A DNA stretch of 64,000 nt from JBIYSM02 sp044759095 (GTDB taxonomy: Bacteria > Bacillota > Bacilli > Brevibacillales > Brevibacillaceae). Below are positions 40,493 to 47,978 of this stretch, one piece after another. Every line of letters begins with the position of its first letter. Position 1 is the first letter of the stretch. The stretch is from the NCBI RefSeq assembly GCF_044759095.2, contig NZ_JBIYSM020000021.1:4614-68613 (forward strand), in the 5' to 3' direction. The position numbers and the translations under genes are program-made. The notes under the pieces were generated by a model. That model had not been told where the DNA came from, ran no database searches, and saw nothing but the letters and a program-made list of their open reading frames with translations.

Positions 40493-41727
40493 GAACGGAT
40501 TCCCTCCTTTTCGGGGCGTTCTTCTTTGTCAAAGAGCTTCTCTATCTCAACCTTGTCCAGCCCGAACCAGGTAACGTCCTGATACGTGCCGCCTTCTGCG
40601 ACATATTGCGTGATCACAATGGCCTCTTTGATTTGGTCAAGTGTGACATCCGATCCGCCTAACCCGCCGATAAAGTCAATCGTGGGGGGCATTCTTAGCC
40701 CGCCAAACGACATTTTCAATTCCAGGTAGCTGGTTCCATATCCCCACGCAAAGGATACGTTGCGATCAATGCAGCCAATCGCTTTCACGCGAGAGAGCCA
40801 GTGGCGGACTTCCTCAACCGGGAATGGACGCAGCACGCGAATCCTGACCATGCCTACTTTAATGCCATGCTCCCGCATTTCATCAATCGCTACTCTCGCT
40901 GTACCTGAAGGGCTCCCCATACAGACGATGGCAATCTCGGCATCCTCCATTCGATAAAGGTCGACCATTCCGCCATGATCTCGGCCAAAAAGCTCCAGCC
41001 ACTCCTTGCGAACTTCTTCGATCACTTTTCTGGAATGATTCATCGCCGTCACTTGCTTGTGTCTGAATTCGGTAAGCATCGGTCCGGCTGTCAATGGGTC
41101 AACAGACATCGGTGCATCCGGATCCAGCTTCACATGCGTAATCGATGGTTTCGGCAAAAATTGGTCAACCATCTCCTGATCCGGTATCTCTACTCTTTCT
41201 GCCATATGGGAGAGAGAGAATCCGTCATAACAGACATTGACCGGCAACAAGACATTTTTGTTTTCCGCAATTTTATAGGCTTGAACAACGGAGTCCAAAA
41301 CCTCCTGATTGCTCTCACACCAGATTTGGATCCATCCGGCTTCCTTCACGGTTACCGCATCCTGCTGCCCGCCCCAAACGGTTTGCGGCGAAATGACTTC
41401 ACGCGTGACCAGCGCCATCACGATCGGCAAACGCATGGTGCTGGTTCGAAGGTAAGGTTCATACATCAGCGCCAGTCCCTGGGAGCTCGTGCCTGTAAAC
41501 GTTCGGGCACCGGCAAACACGCCGCCCTGGAGCACACTGAGTGCCGTATGCTCGCTTTCCACTTCCACCAGGTCGGCATCAATTTCCCCATCCGCAACAA
41601 ACGTAGCCAGGTACTCCACAAGTGGTGTTTGCGGCGTAATCGGATACGCTGCCATAAGCGATACACGGGCAAGCTTGGCACCCCATGCCGCCGCTTTATT
41701 TCCGTTTAACACATCAATTTTGCCCAT
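40489..41727 (-). CDS. 2-oxoacid:ferredoxin oxidoreductase, alpha subunit
   Basis: A 412-residue subunit holding the pyrimidine-binding domain and domain II of the oxidoreductase. The signature SLMAAYPITPQTPLVEYLA, the glutamate region LVEVESEHTALSVLQGGVFA, TFTGTSSQGLALMYE and the later PVNVCYDGFSLSHMAE are intact. It oxidatively decarboxylates a 2-oxoacid to the acyl-CoA, reducing ferredoxin. Its start shares a base with the delta-subunit stop (TAATG). Exact substrate cannot be read from the sequence. Confidence 0.9.
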   Translation of the reverse strand: MGKIDVLNGNKAAAWGAKLARVSLMAAYPITPQTPLVEYLATFVADGEIDADLVEVESEHTALSVLQGGVFAGARTFTGTSSQGLALMYEPYLRTSTMRLPIVMALVTREVISPQTVWGGQQDAVTVKEAGWIQIWCESNQEVLDSVVQAYKIAENKNVLLPVNVCYDGFSLSHMAERVEIPDQEMVDQFLPKPSITHVKLDPDAPMSVDPLTAGPMLTEFRHKQVTAMNHSRKVIEEVRKEWLELFGRDHGGMVDLYRMEDAEIAIVCMGSPSGTARVAIDEMREHGIKVGMVRIRVLRPFPVEEVRHWLSRVKAIGCIDRNVSFAWGYGTSYLELKMSFGGLRMPPTIDFIGGLGGSDVTLDQIKEAIVITQYVAEGGTYQDVTWFGLDKVEIEKLFDKEERPEKEGIRS

Positions 41728-42023
41728 TATTCTTCACCAACTTCTTCGTACATGGTAATGGCATTTGCCGGACACACTTCCGCGCAAATTCCGCAGCCTT
41801 TGCACCAATCCAGATTGGTATCGTAATGCGTGTTCAGCTCCAATTTGCATCCTACGGGGCAATACATGTAACAGGCGGAGCACCGCTTGCACAAATCCGG
41901 ATCCGTTACGGGCCGTTGATAACGCCATAACCCGGTATTCACTACATACAGTCCTTTTCCGACAGATGCCACGTCATCTCCGGTCAACTTGTACAGTTTA
42001 TCCGGCACCTCATGCTTTCCCAT
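41727..42023 (-). CDS. 2-oxoacid:ferredoxin oxidoreductase, delta (2x[4Fe-4S]) subunit
   Basis: A 98-residue ferredoxin-like subunit. Two cluster motifs are present: CKRCSACYMYCPVGC (residues 46-60) and CKGCGICAEVCPANAITM (residues 74-91). They relay electrons from the TPP subunit to soluble ferredoxin. It follows the gamma gene by six bases; the ribosome site is weak. Confidence 0.93.
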   Translation of the reverse strand: MGKHEVPDKLYKLTGDDVASVGKGLYVVNTGLWRYQRPVTDPDLCKRCSACYMYCPVGCKLELNTHYDTNLDWCKGCGICAEVCPANAITMYEEVGEE

Positions 42024-42029
42024 TTCACA

Positions 42030-42605
42030 TCACTTCACTTTCTGTAGAGGAATCGTCCGCTTGGTGATTAGCACTTCGTTGAAACCACGTTTCACTGCCT
42101 GTAAATTTTTCTCCACAATTTTTTGGGGGAAGTATTCCGCAATACACGCAGTGAGCGAATCCAGTTGAACCAAGCCTGTTGCTGAAGCAAACGCTCCCAG
42201 CATGATGGTATTTGTGATCGGAGCGTTGAAAACGTCCAGTGCAACCCGATTCGCATCGATGGTGGCCAGAATTTCAACATTCCCCGGAATCTCTTCCAGC
42301 GTAATTTTTTTACGGGAATTCAAGATGGCGAATCCGTTTTGCTTCATTCCATGAAAGACGGGAATTTGAGTAGTCAACGTCGCGTCCAGAACGATAATTC
42401 CGTCGGGTTCGTACACCTGCGTCCTTTCACGAATGGGTTTGTCATCCAGTTTTACAAAAGCCTCTAACGGCGCTCCGCGACGTTCAAATCCATAAGCAGG
42501 AATGGACTGACCGTAATTTCCTTCACGAACGAGAGCGTGACATAACAGCTCCGAGGCCATTACTGCTCCCTGTCCGCCGCGGCCATGAAACCGTATTTGT
42601 TTCAT
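42030..42605 (-). CDS. 2-oxoacid:ferredoxin oxidoreductase, gamma subunit
   Basis: A 191-residue subunit with the domain III fold. The diagnostic N-terminus QIRFHGRGGQGAVMASELLC is followed by ERRGAPLEAFVKLDDKPIRE and the IVLDATL strand. ATG 42603-42605 follows GAGGGGTGAAAGG; an upstream in-frame ATG was rejected as lacking a site. It is the first gene of the gamma-delta-alpha-beta-small protein operon. The separate four-subunit arrangement is the anaerobe-like form and oxygen sensitivity would be expected. Confidence 0.92.
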   Translation of the reverse strand: MKQIRFHGRGGQGAVMASELLCHALVREGNYGQSIPAYGFERRGAPLEAFVKLDDKPIRERTQVYEPDGIIVLDATLTTQIPVFHGMKQNGFAILNSRKKITLEEIPGNVEILATIDANRVALDVFNAPITNTIMLGAFASATGLVQLDSLTACIAEYFPQKIVEKNLQAVKRGFNEVLITKRTIPLQKVK

Positions 42606-42644
42606 CCTTTCACCCCTCAGCAAGTTTCTGCAGCTCGTATGAGT

Positions 42645-42687
42645 ATCGTAATAAAATTTTCATTATTGCGAATATTAACCAGTTTAC
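42645..42687 (-). promoter_or_regulatory. Predicted Crp/Fnr-type site and -10 of the oxidoreductase operon
   Basis: On the minus strand GTAAACTGGTTAATAT (42672-42687) has its centre 30.5 bases upstream of the -10 TACGAT (42645-42650), a class II position. It matches the transporter promoter element in 14 of 16 bases. The partial inverted repeat CGTAATA-N10-TATTGCG (42647-42670) lies between. The site is shared with the divergent second Crp/Fnr gene. Confidence 0.6.
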
Positions 42688-42789
42688 ATTTCTCCCGTTT
42701 ATTTCTTATGGAAGGTAATCATATTTTTTTAGAGAACTTGTCTAAAAGAACGAATGCCATAATGATCACGTTTTGAAAGGATGACAAAG

Positions 42790-43413
42790 ATGCAGGAAAG
42801 CAGGTATGCTTTTGAGCCATTCTTGTCATGGGGGCAAAGACGGTGCTACAAGAAACACGCCACGGTGTTTTGTCAGGGGGAATTAGGCAAGGGATTCTAT
42901 TACTTGCATGATGGAGAGATCCATATCCGATTGGTTTCAAACAAAGGGGACGAAAGAATCATTGATTTTGTTTCTCCAGGAGAGCTGTTAGGAGAACAAG
43001 GAATCAAAAAAGAACCCTACTTCACAACAGCCCTTGTTACAAAACCCTCCGTTCTCTACTTCTTTTCTGACGAAGCCTTCCAGCGTTTATGTCAAGAGCA
43101 TACGGAAGCCGCAGATTTATTAATCAATTCCCTCATCCAAAAACAGCGTTACCTTGCTGAAATCGTTTCGATTCAAGACAATCCGGTCGAACAACAGTTG
43201 GCTTACTTTCTGTGCAAACTGTTCAAAAAGCAGCAAAACGAGACAATCGTCATCAATCAAACGTCCCTTTCCCTCTATGCTGGCACCTCGAGAATTACCG
43301 TATATAAAATTCTTCAGCAGTGGGAAAAGAACGGAATTGTCACCGTGTCCAATCGAACAATCCGGATCCATCACGTAGAGCAGCTGCATGCCATTATGAA
43401 CGCTAAAAATTGA
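42790..43413 (+). CDS. Crp/Fnr-family transcriptional regulator (second paralogue)
   Basis: A 207-residue regulator divergent from the oxidoreductase operon. The sensor barrel has FCQGELGKGFYYLHDGEIHI and SPGELLGEQGIKKEPYFTTA, followed by the dimer helix and a winged helix with the recognition segment YAGTSRITVYKILQQW. The scattered cysteines do not form an iron-sulfur motif. I chose ATG 42790 because AAAGGATG lies six bases upstream; ATG 42781 overlaps that site. It shares the recognition helix with the protein at 35545, so both may bind the same TTAA-N4-TTAA-like element. Confidence 0.9.
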   Translation: MQESRYAFEPFLSWGQRRCYKKHATVFCQGELGKGFYYLHDGEIHIRLVSNKGDERIIDFVSPGELLGEQGIKKEPYFTTALVTKPSVLYFFSDEAFQRLCQEHTEAADLLINSLIQKQRYLAEIVSIQDNPVEQQLAYFLCKLFKKQQNETIVINQTSLSLYAGTSRITVYKILQQWEKNGIVTVSNRTIRIHHVEQLHAIMNAKN

Positions 43414-43457
43414 AGTCCAGCCATCGCGGCTGGACTTTTGCCTGTTATATCACAGAG

Positions 43458-44408
43458 TCACTCCCCGGCTAATGCAGGAAAGTGCGGAAGAACTTCTTCC
43501 CCTATTTCTTCAATCACTTCCTCAGCAGGGCGCTGGCCATATTTTACGTTGAGGATCACATGATTGACACCCGCATTTTTCAGACTCTCCAGGAATTGAA
43601 TGAGAGGATTGCGCCCGATTCGGAACCCTAAATGAATGGGGACTGGCTCATGATTCGGGTCTTCCGTCAAATCTACATACAGGGACTGGCTGAATGGTTT
43701 AAACCGATCGGTAAGAGAGCGCCAGTTTTTAATCAGTTCCGTTTGGAATTTCAGGTGTCGGGGATAGTACAGCCAGCCGTCACTGTTCTCGGCTATCCAT
43801 TCAGGGGACTGAGAGCTGTGTCCGGTTACCAGCACCGGAATGTCGAATAGACGCGGTTTGGGCAGCACGTCCCCATTCCACAGTTGGACCCGCGGCGAGC
43901 TGACAGCAGGAAATTCCTCCTCCCATACTTTTTTCATGACCATGATCGATTCCTGAAACAAGGCGCCGCGCTCTTCGGGGTCAACAGAAAAAGCTGGAAA
44001 TTCGACAGGTCGATCCCCCGTCGCCACCCCGAGAACCAGGCGTTCGCCTGATATCTTGTCGATGGAAGCGGCTGCTTTCGCCACATGCAGCGGATGCCGC
44101 AAGGTTAAAATGACACTCGCGGTCCCCAATGCAATGCGCTCTGTATGGGCGGCCAAATACCCCAGATAGACCCAGGGATCATAGATTTGGCCGACATCGC
44201 CGAAATGGGGGTCATACAACGGAACATCCCTGACCCACAATGCAGCAAAATTTAGCTCCTCTGCTCTTTTGGCCAGTTTTATTTGCTTTTCCAGGTTCAT
44301 TTCCGGAATGCTGCCCTCGTATGCTTCCAACGGAAAGAACAATCCGAGTGTCAGATGATTTTCCTGAAACATGCGTGAATATCCCTTGTGCTTATCAAAC
44401 CGGTTCAT
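43458..44408 (-). CDS. Luciferase-like (LLM class) flavin-dependent oxidoreductase
   Basis: A 316-residue TIM-barrel protein of the bacterial luciferase superfamily, using reduced flavin from a partner reductase. The blocks LTLGLFFPLEAYEGSIPEMN, AALWVRDVPLYDPHFGD, ERIALGTASVILTLRHPLHVAK and DKISGERLVLGVATGDRP are typical of the BA3436-type group. The ATG follows GGAGGACAATC. It is preceded by an operator-like element shared with the small ArsR gene at 44615. The substrate is unknown. Confidence 0.88.
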   Translation of the reverse strand: MNRFDKHKGYSRMFQENHLTLGLFFPLEAYEGSIPEMNLEKQIKLAKRAEELNFAALWVRDVPLYDPHFGDVGQIYDPWVYLGYLAAHTERIALGTASVILTLRHPLHVAKAAASIDKISGERLVLGVATGDRPVEFPAFSVDPEERGALFQESIMVMKKVWEEEFPAVSSPRVQLWNGDVLPKPRLFDIPVLVTGHSSQSPEWIAENSDGWLYYPRHLKFQTELIKNWRSLTDRFKPFSQSLYVDLTEDPNHEPVPIHLGFRIGRNPLIQFLESLKNAGVNHVILNVKYGQRPAEEVIEEIGEEVLPHFPALAGE

Positions 44409-44445
44409 GATTGTCCTCCATATCCATATTTATAAATATCTAGAT

Positions 44446-44456
44446 TTATCAATATG
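44446..44456. promoter_or_regulatory. Shared ArsR-type operator motif, copy 1
   Basis: TTATCAATATG upstream of the luciferase-like gene, within an AT-rich palindromic stretch (44423-44460). The same 11 bases recur at the ArsR promoter (44937-44947). Confidence 0.55.
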
Positions 44457-44566
44457 ATAATCGAAAAAGACGCGAGTTTCGAGTCCAAAAGTGTAAGCAT
44501 GCTACGTTACTACCATGCCCCATTCGATTTGCTTTTATCGATTTGGCATTTTCATCCCTGTATGAG

Positions 44567-44611
44567 AAAAGGCTGAATCATGTTTGATGAATGACATGAT
44601 CCAGCCTGGAT
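44567..44611 (-). terminator. Intrinsic terminator of the small ArsR gene
   Basis: Minus-strand AGGCTGGATCATGTCATTC and AACATGATTCAGCCT arms form a long stem followed by TTTTCTC, directly behind the stop at 44615. Confidence 0.85.
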
Positions 44612-44614
44612 TTC

Positions 44615-44917
44615 CTAAAGCTTGTGTTTGATATACTCCGCTATTTTTTGAATGTTTTCTTCGTTTCTTTTGTAATAGGTCCATTTTCCTACGCGATGGG
44701 AAGTAAGCAAACCCGCTCTTTCTAATTTCAACAGAAAATGAGAAACTGTAGATTGTGAGAGTCCCACTTTATCGTGAATGTGACTCACACACACCCCGAT
44801 TTCCTTCATATCACCACTTTCTTGAGGCGGAAAATGTTTCTCAGGCTCTTTTAACCACTCTAAGATCTGTAACCGGGTTTCATTTGAAAGTGCTTTACAT
44901 ACATCCAAGATATCCAT
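44615..44917 (-). CDS. ArsR-family transcriptional regulator
   Basis: A 100-residue winged-helix repressor. The N-terminal DVCKALSNETRLQILEWLKE, the CVSHIHDK helix, recognition helix GLSQSTVSHFLLKLERAGL and wing SHRVGKWTYYKRNEE are typical. A canonical CxC metal motif is absent, so a thiol- or ligand-sensing role is likelier than arsenic sensing. The promoter places the predicted transcription start at the A of the ATG, and no ribosome site precedes it, so a leaderless transcript is likely. It probably represses itself and the luciferase-like gene downstream. Confidence 0.9.
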   Translation of the reverse strand: MDILDVCKALSNETRLQILEWLKEPEKHFPPQESGDMKEIGVCVSHIHDKVGLSQSTVSHFLLKLERAGLLTSHRVGKWTYYKRNEENIQKIAEYIKHKL

Positions 44918-44923
44918 ACATAA

Positions 44924-44951
44924 ACTATATCGCTTTTTATCAATATGTCAA
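44924..44951 (-). promoter_or_regulatory. Promoter and operator of the small ArsR gene (leaderless)
   Basis: Minus-strand TTGACA (44946-44951) and TATAGT (44924-44929) are separated by 16 bases, and six bases separate the -10 from the ATG. The operator-like CATATTGATAA (44937-44947) overlaps the -35 and spacer. Confidence 0.7.
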
Positions 44952-45010
44952 AATCGTAGAAAAAGAAAAGCGTCGATTCCCTGATCGGACGCGAGGAGGG
45001 CGGGAACTGT

Positions 45011-45931
45011 ATGGGGGCATTCCGGATTTGGCTGATGTTGATCTTGTGCAACTTGTTTTGGGCGGGTAACTATGTGTTTGGAAAGTACGTGATCGCGGAG
45101 ATGACACCGCTCTGGATCACATTCTCCCGTTGGCTGTTGGCCTTGTTTTTCTTGTTTCCGATCGCTTGTTTTTTTGAAAAGCCGGACTGGAAGGCAGTAC
45201 GACAGGCGTGGATTCCGCTGGTCGGGATGGGGGCACTGGGGGGGATCGGTTACAACCTGGTTCTTTATTCAGCGCTCCAGTATACTTCGGCAACGAATGC
45301 GGCCCTGGTCAGCGCCTTGAATCCTGGCGTGATCGTGTTATGTTCCGTCTTTTTGCTTCGGGAGAGAATTTCCGGAATACAAGTGTCGGGGGTTGTTCTT
45401 TCGCTGTTTGGCGTACTGGTGATCTTGACACAAGGGAAACTGGGTCAAGTCTTTCATACCGAGTATAACACCGGCGATTTGTACATGTTGGCGGCGGTTA
45501 TGATCTGGACATTTTACTCCATCCTTGGCAAGCGTCTTGCCATTCCCCCCATCACCGCTACGGCTGTATCGACTCTTTTTGCGACGCTGATGATGGCTCC
45601 TTTTGCCCTCGCACAAGGAATCGATATGGCGAACATCGGACCATTGGCTGTGACGGGAATTATCTACATGGTCATTTTTCCGTCTGTGTGTTCGTTTGTT
45701 TTCTGGAATTTATCCGTTCGTGCGATTGGAGCCAGCAAAGCAGGAGTCTTCCTTAATTTGATTCCTGTATTTACAGCTATGATCAGCATGATCCTGGGCG
45801 AAAAGATTACCGGAGCACAAGTCTGGGGCGGATTGCTCGTCTTTCTTGGCGTGTATTTGACATCCGGCATGCTGGATCGAAAATGGGGAGGTCGCACGCA
45901 GGATCCTGCCCTGAAAGCAGAGAGCAATTAA
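45011..45931 (+). CDS. EamA/DMT-family transporter
   Basis: A 306-residue permease with ten helices in two EamA repeats. The first repeat has NLFWAGNYVFGKYVIAEMTP and SATNAALVSALNPGVIVLCS; the second has ASKAGVFLNLIPVFTAMISM. ATG 45011 follows GAGGAGGGCGGG. It is divergent from the small ArsR gene and has its own terminator. Family members export amino acids, metabolites or drugs; the substrate here is unknown. Confidence 0.92.
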   Translation: MGAFRIWLMLILCNLFWAGNYVFGKYVIAEMTPLWITFSRWLLALFFLFPIACFFEKPDWKAVRQAWIPLVGMGALGGIGYNLVLYSALQYTSATNAALVSALNPGVIVLCSVFLLRERISGIQVSGVVLSLFGVLVILTQGKLGQVFHTEYNTGDLYMLAAVMIWTFYSILGKRLAIPPITATAVSTLFATLMMAPFALAQGIDMANIGPLAVTGIIYMVIFPSVCSFVFWNLSVRAIGASKAGVFLNLIPVFTAMISMILGEKITGAQVWGGLLVFLGVYLTSGMLDRKWGGRTQDPALKAESN

Positions 45932-45951
45932 ATACGTGCTGTATCCTATTC

Positions 45952-45981
45952 AACCACTCCTGTACAAGGGTGGTTTTTTTG
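45952..45981 (+). terminator. Intrinsic terminator of the EamA gene
   Basis: CCACTCCTGTACAAGGGTGG followed by TTTTTTTG. Confidence 0.85.
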
Positions 45982-46076
45982 TTGACAAAAAGTTCCTCCC
46001 CCCGCATAATATCTCTACTTTTGCCAAAAAGAAAAATGAATGAACCATTTGGTTAATCGAGAGAGGAGGTGTAAGC

Positions 46077-47150
46077 ATGCACGATCTGCCGCTGTGGCTC
46101 AGAAAACATGTCTCCGTCATCTATCTGCCCTGCTACGAGTTTTTTCTCAGCCTCCACGTGCTGGCCCAACCCGAACATCATACGTCGCGGCACTCCTGGG
46201 CAAATGAAATGCTGGAGAGCTTGCCGCCAAAACTTCGCGAAGAGCTCGCCTCCTTCAGTACCATGTCCGGCATCTTTTTCGACATCATGGATCCAATCGT
46301 GCCCTGGCAGGAATCGTTGTTCCCGTCGGTAGAAGCAGGGCTGGAGCTTTACGAGAAAATGCCTGCGGCAGAATTCGTACAGGCGATGATGGGGCCGGTC
46401 TATCACCCGCAGCAGATTGACGCCTGGATGCAGGGACGGACAGACGAGAAGTTTGAGCAGCTGAAACCGGAACACCGGGAGCTGATCCGCAGGCCGTTGG
46501 CGACGCGACGCGCTTTTCTCGATTTCTGTTATGAGTACCTGCCCTATTTTCAAAAAGAGCAGCGCCGCATCGAGCCCTGGCTGATCCGCAGCGTCCATGA
46601 ATCACAGGAAAAGCTGCAGCATGATCCCGTCGGCTTCCTGGAAGAGATTCATCCCCGCCTTCACGTGCACGATGCGTTTCTGCAATTCCACAAGGCGAGG
46701 ACCTACACGTTTTTCTATCGGGAGCTGAAGCACATCTATGTGAAGCCGACTACCTTTGTCGCCCCTCACCTGCTTTTGGGCATATACCCGGGAGACCGAA
46801 TATCTGTTGCCCTGCATGTGGACGTACCGGGAACAACGGCGAGAGCCACGATCCCGAACGATTTTATTGCCAAAATGAAGGTATTGGGCGATCCCACTCG
46901 TGTCGCGATCCTGAAATCACTGCTGGAACACCCCTACTGCATCCAGCAGCTGGCGGCACTTCACGGCATCACCGAACCGGCTGTCACCAAGCACATCAAG
47001 CTGCTGGCCGAGTCCAACTTCGTCTGGAGCGAACGGCGCGGTCGTTACGTTTTTTACCGCGGCATGCCCTCCCGTCTGGAGCAGTTGGCCGTCGACATCC
47101 ACGAATTTATCGACATGCCTGATCCCACCCTGTCTGAGAGGAGGAAGTAA
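46077..47150 (+). CDS. Long ArsR-family regulator of an ABC-2 exporter
   Basis: A 357-residue protein with a large N-terminal domain of about 265 residues and a C-terminal winged helix (AKMKVLGDPTRVAILKSLLE, then YCIQQLAALHGITEPAVTKH, then the wing RRGRYVFYRG). It is the same design as the protein at 29560-30621, and both precede an exporter. ATG 46077 follows GAGAGGAGGTGTAAGC. It is two bases ahead of the permease gene, so it is the first gene of a regulator-permease-ATPase-permease operon. It probably senses the exported compound. Confidence 0.85.
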   Translation: MHDLPLWLRKHVSVIYLPCYEFFLSLHVLAQPEHHTSRHSWANEMLESLPPKLREELASFSTMSGIFFDIMDPIVPWQESLFPSVEAGLELYEKMPAAEFVQAMMGPVYHPQQIDAWMQGRTDEKFEQLKPEHRELIRRPLATRRAFLDFCYEYLPYFQKEQRRIEPWLIRSVHESQEKLQHDPVGFLEEIHPRLHVHDAFLQFHKARTYTFFYRELKHIYVKPTTFVAPHLLLGIYPGDRISVALHVDVPGTTARATIPNDFIAKMKVLGDPTRVAILKSLLEHPYCIQQLAALHGITEPAVTKHIKLLAESNFVWSERRGRYVFYRGMPSRLEQLAVDIHEFIDMPDPTLSERRK

Positions 47151-47152
47151 CC

Positions 47153-47962
47153 TTGCTTCACGTTGCCAAAGCCACATTGATCCGCAACACCATCGTCATG
47201 TTTCGCGCCTACCCCTGGTCGTTTGCCATCGGCCATATTTTAGCCGGGACTTATACGGTCATGTTCGCCTACTTCGCCTATACCTACGTCTTCGCCGGCA
47301 GCCTGGATGAACGCTTTATCCACTTTGCCCATTCGGAGGATTACCTCACCTATGCGATTTTGGGCGGTGCCATCTATTCACTGGCGGTGTCTACCCTGAT
47401 GAACGTAAGCCGCTCCCTCATTACGGAACTGCGCGAGGGCACCTTGGAAGCGCTGCTCTTAACCCCTTCTTCGCGAAAAGGCTACTTCCTCGGCAACGTC
47501 ACCCAGCAGGTGATGCGAACCGTGTTTGAATTTTCCGTGATTATCGGCTTCGGACTCTTTTTCGGATTGTCGCTGGAAAAGACAGATGTGCTTGCCGCGG
47601 TTATCATCTGGTTCCTTGCGACCGGCGCCTTTTTCTGCCAGGCGCTCTTGCTCGGCACGCTCATGCTTTACTTCCGCGACACCTATATCACGCAAAATAC
47701 CCTGTTTGTCGTGATGGCGTTTGTATCCGGTGTCACATTTCCCGTTCCCTACCTGCCGGAATGGCTGCAGCCGCTCAGTCTGATCATGCCGTTGACCCCG
47801 ATGCTGGAGGCCTTTCGCGGCAGCGTCATCCACGGCCACGGACTTCTGGAAAACATGCCGCAGTTCATTCATGCAGGTGTGCTGTCCGTGATCTACCTGG
47901 TTGTCGGAACATTCGGGATTCGCCGCATGGAAAAACGGATTGTGGAATCCATTTTTGGATAG
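47153..47962 (+). CDS. ABC-2 type exporter permease (first)
   Basis: A 269-residue membrane protein with six helices typical of ABC-2 permeases (DrrB/NodJ-like). TLEALLLTPSSRKGYFLGN is the cytoplasmic coupling segment, and VSGVTFPVPYLPEWLQPLSL the family motif before the last helix. The start is TTG 47153, preceded by AGGAGG eight bases upstream. It pairs with the ATPase at 47979 and the permease at 48965, probably as a heterodimer. The exported substrate is unknown; the operon resembles daunorubicin-type or Nat-type exporters. Confidence 0.92.
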   Translation: MLHVAKATLIRNTIVMFRAYPWSFAIGHILAGTYTVMFAYFAYTYVFAGSLDERFIHFAHSEDYLTYAILGGAIYSLAVSTLMNVSRSLITELREGTLEALLLTPSSRKGYFLGNVTQQVMRTVFEFSVIIGFGLFFGLSLEKTDVLAAVIIWFLATGAFFCQALLLGTLMLYFRDTYITQNTLFVVMAFVSGVTFPVPYLPEWLQPLSLIMPLTPMLEAFRGSVIHGHGLLENMPQFIHAGVLSVIYLVVGTFGIRRMEKRIVESIFG

Positions 47963-47978
47963 GAGGCTTTGATTACAG

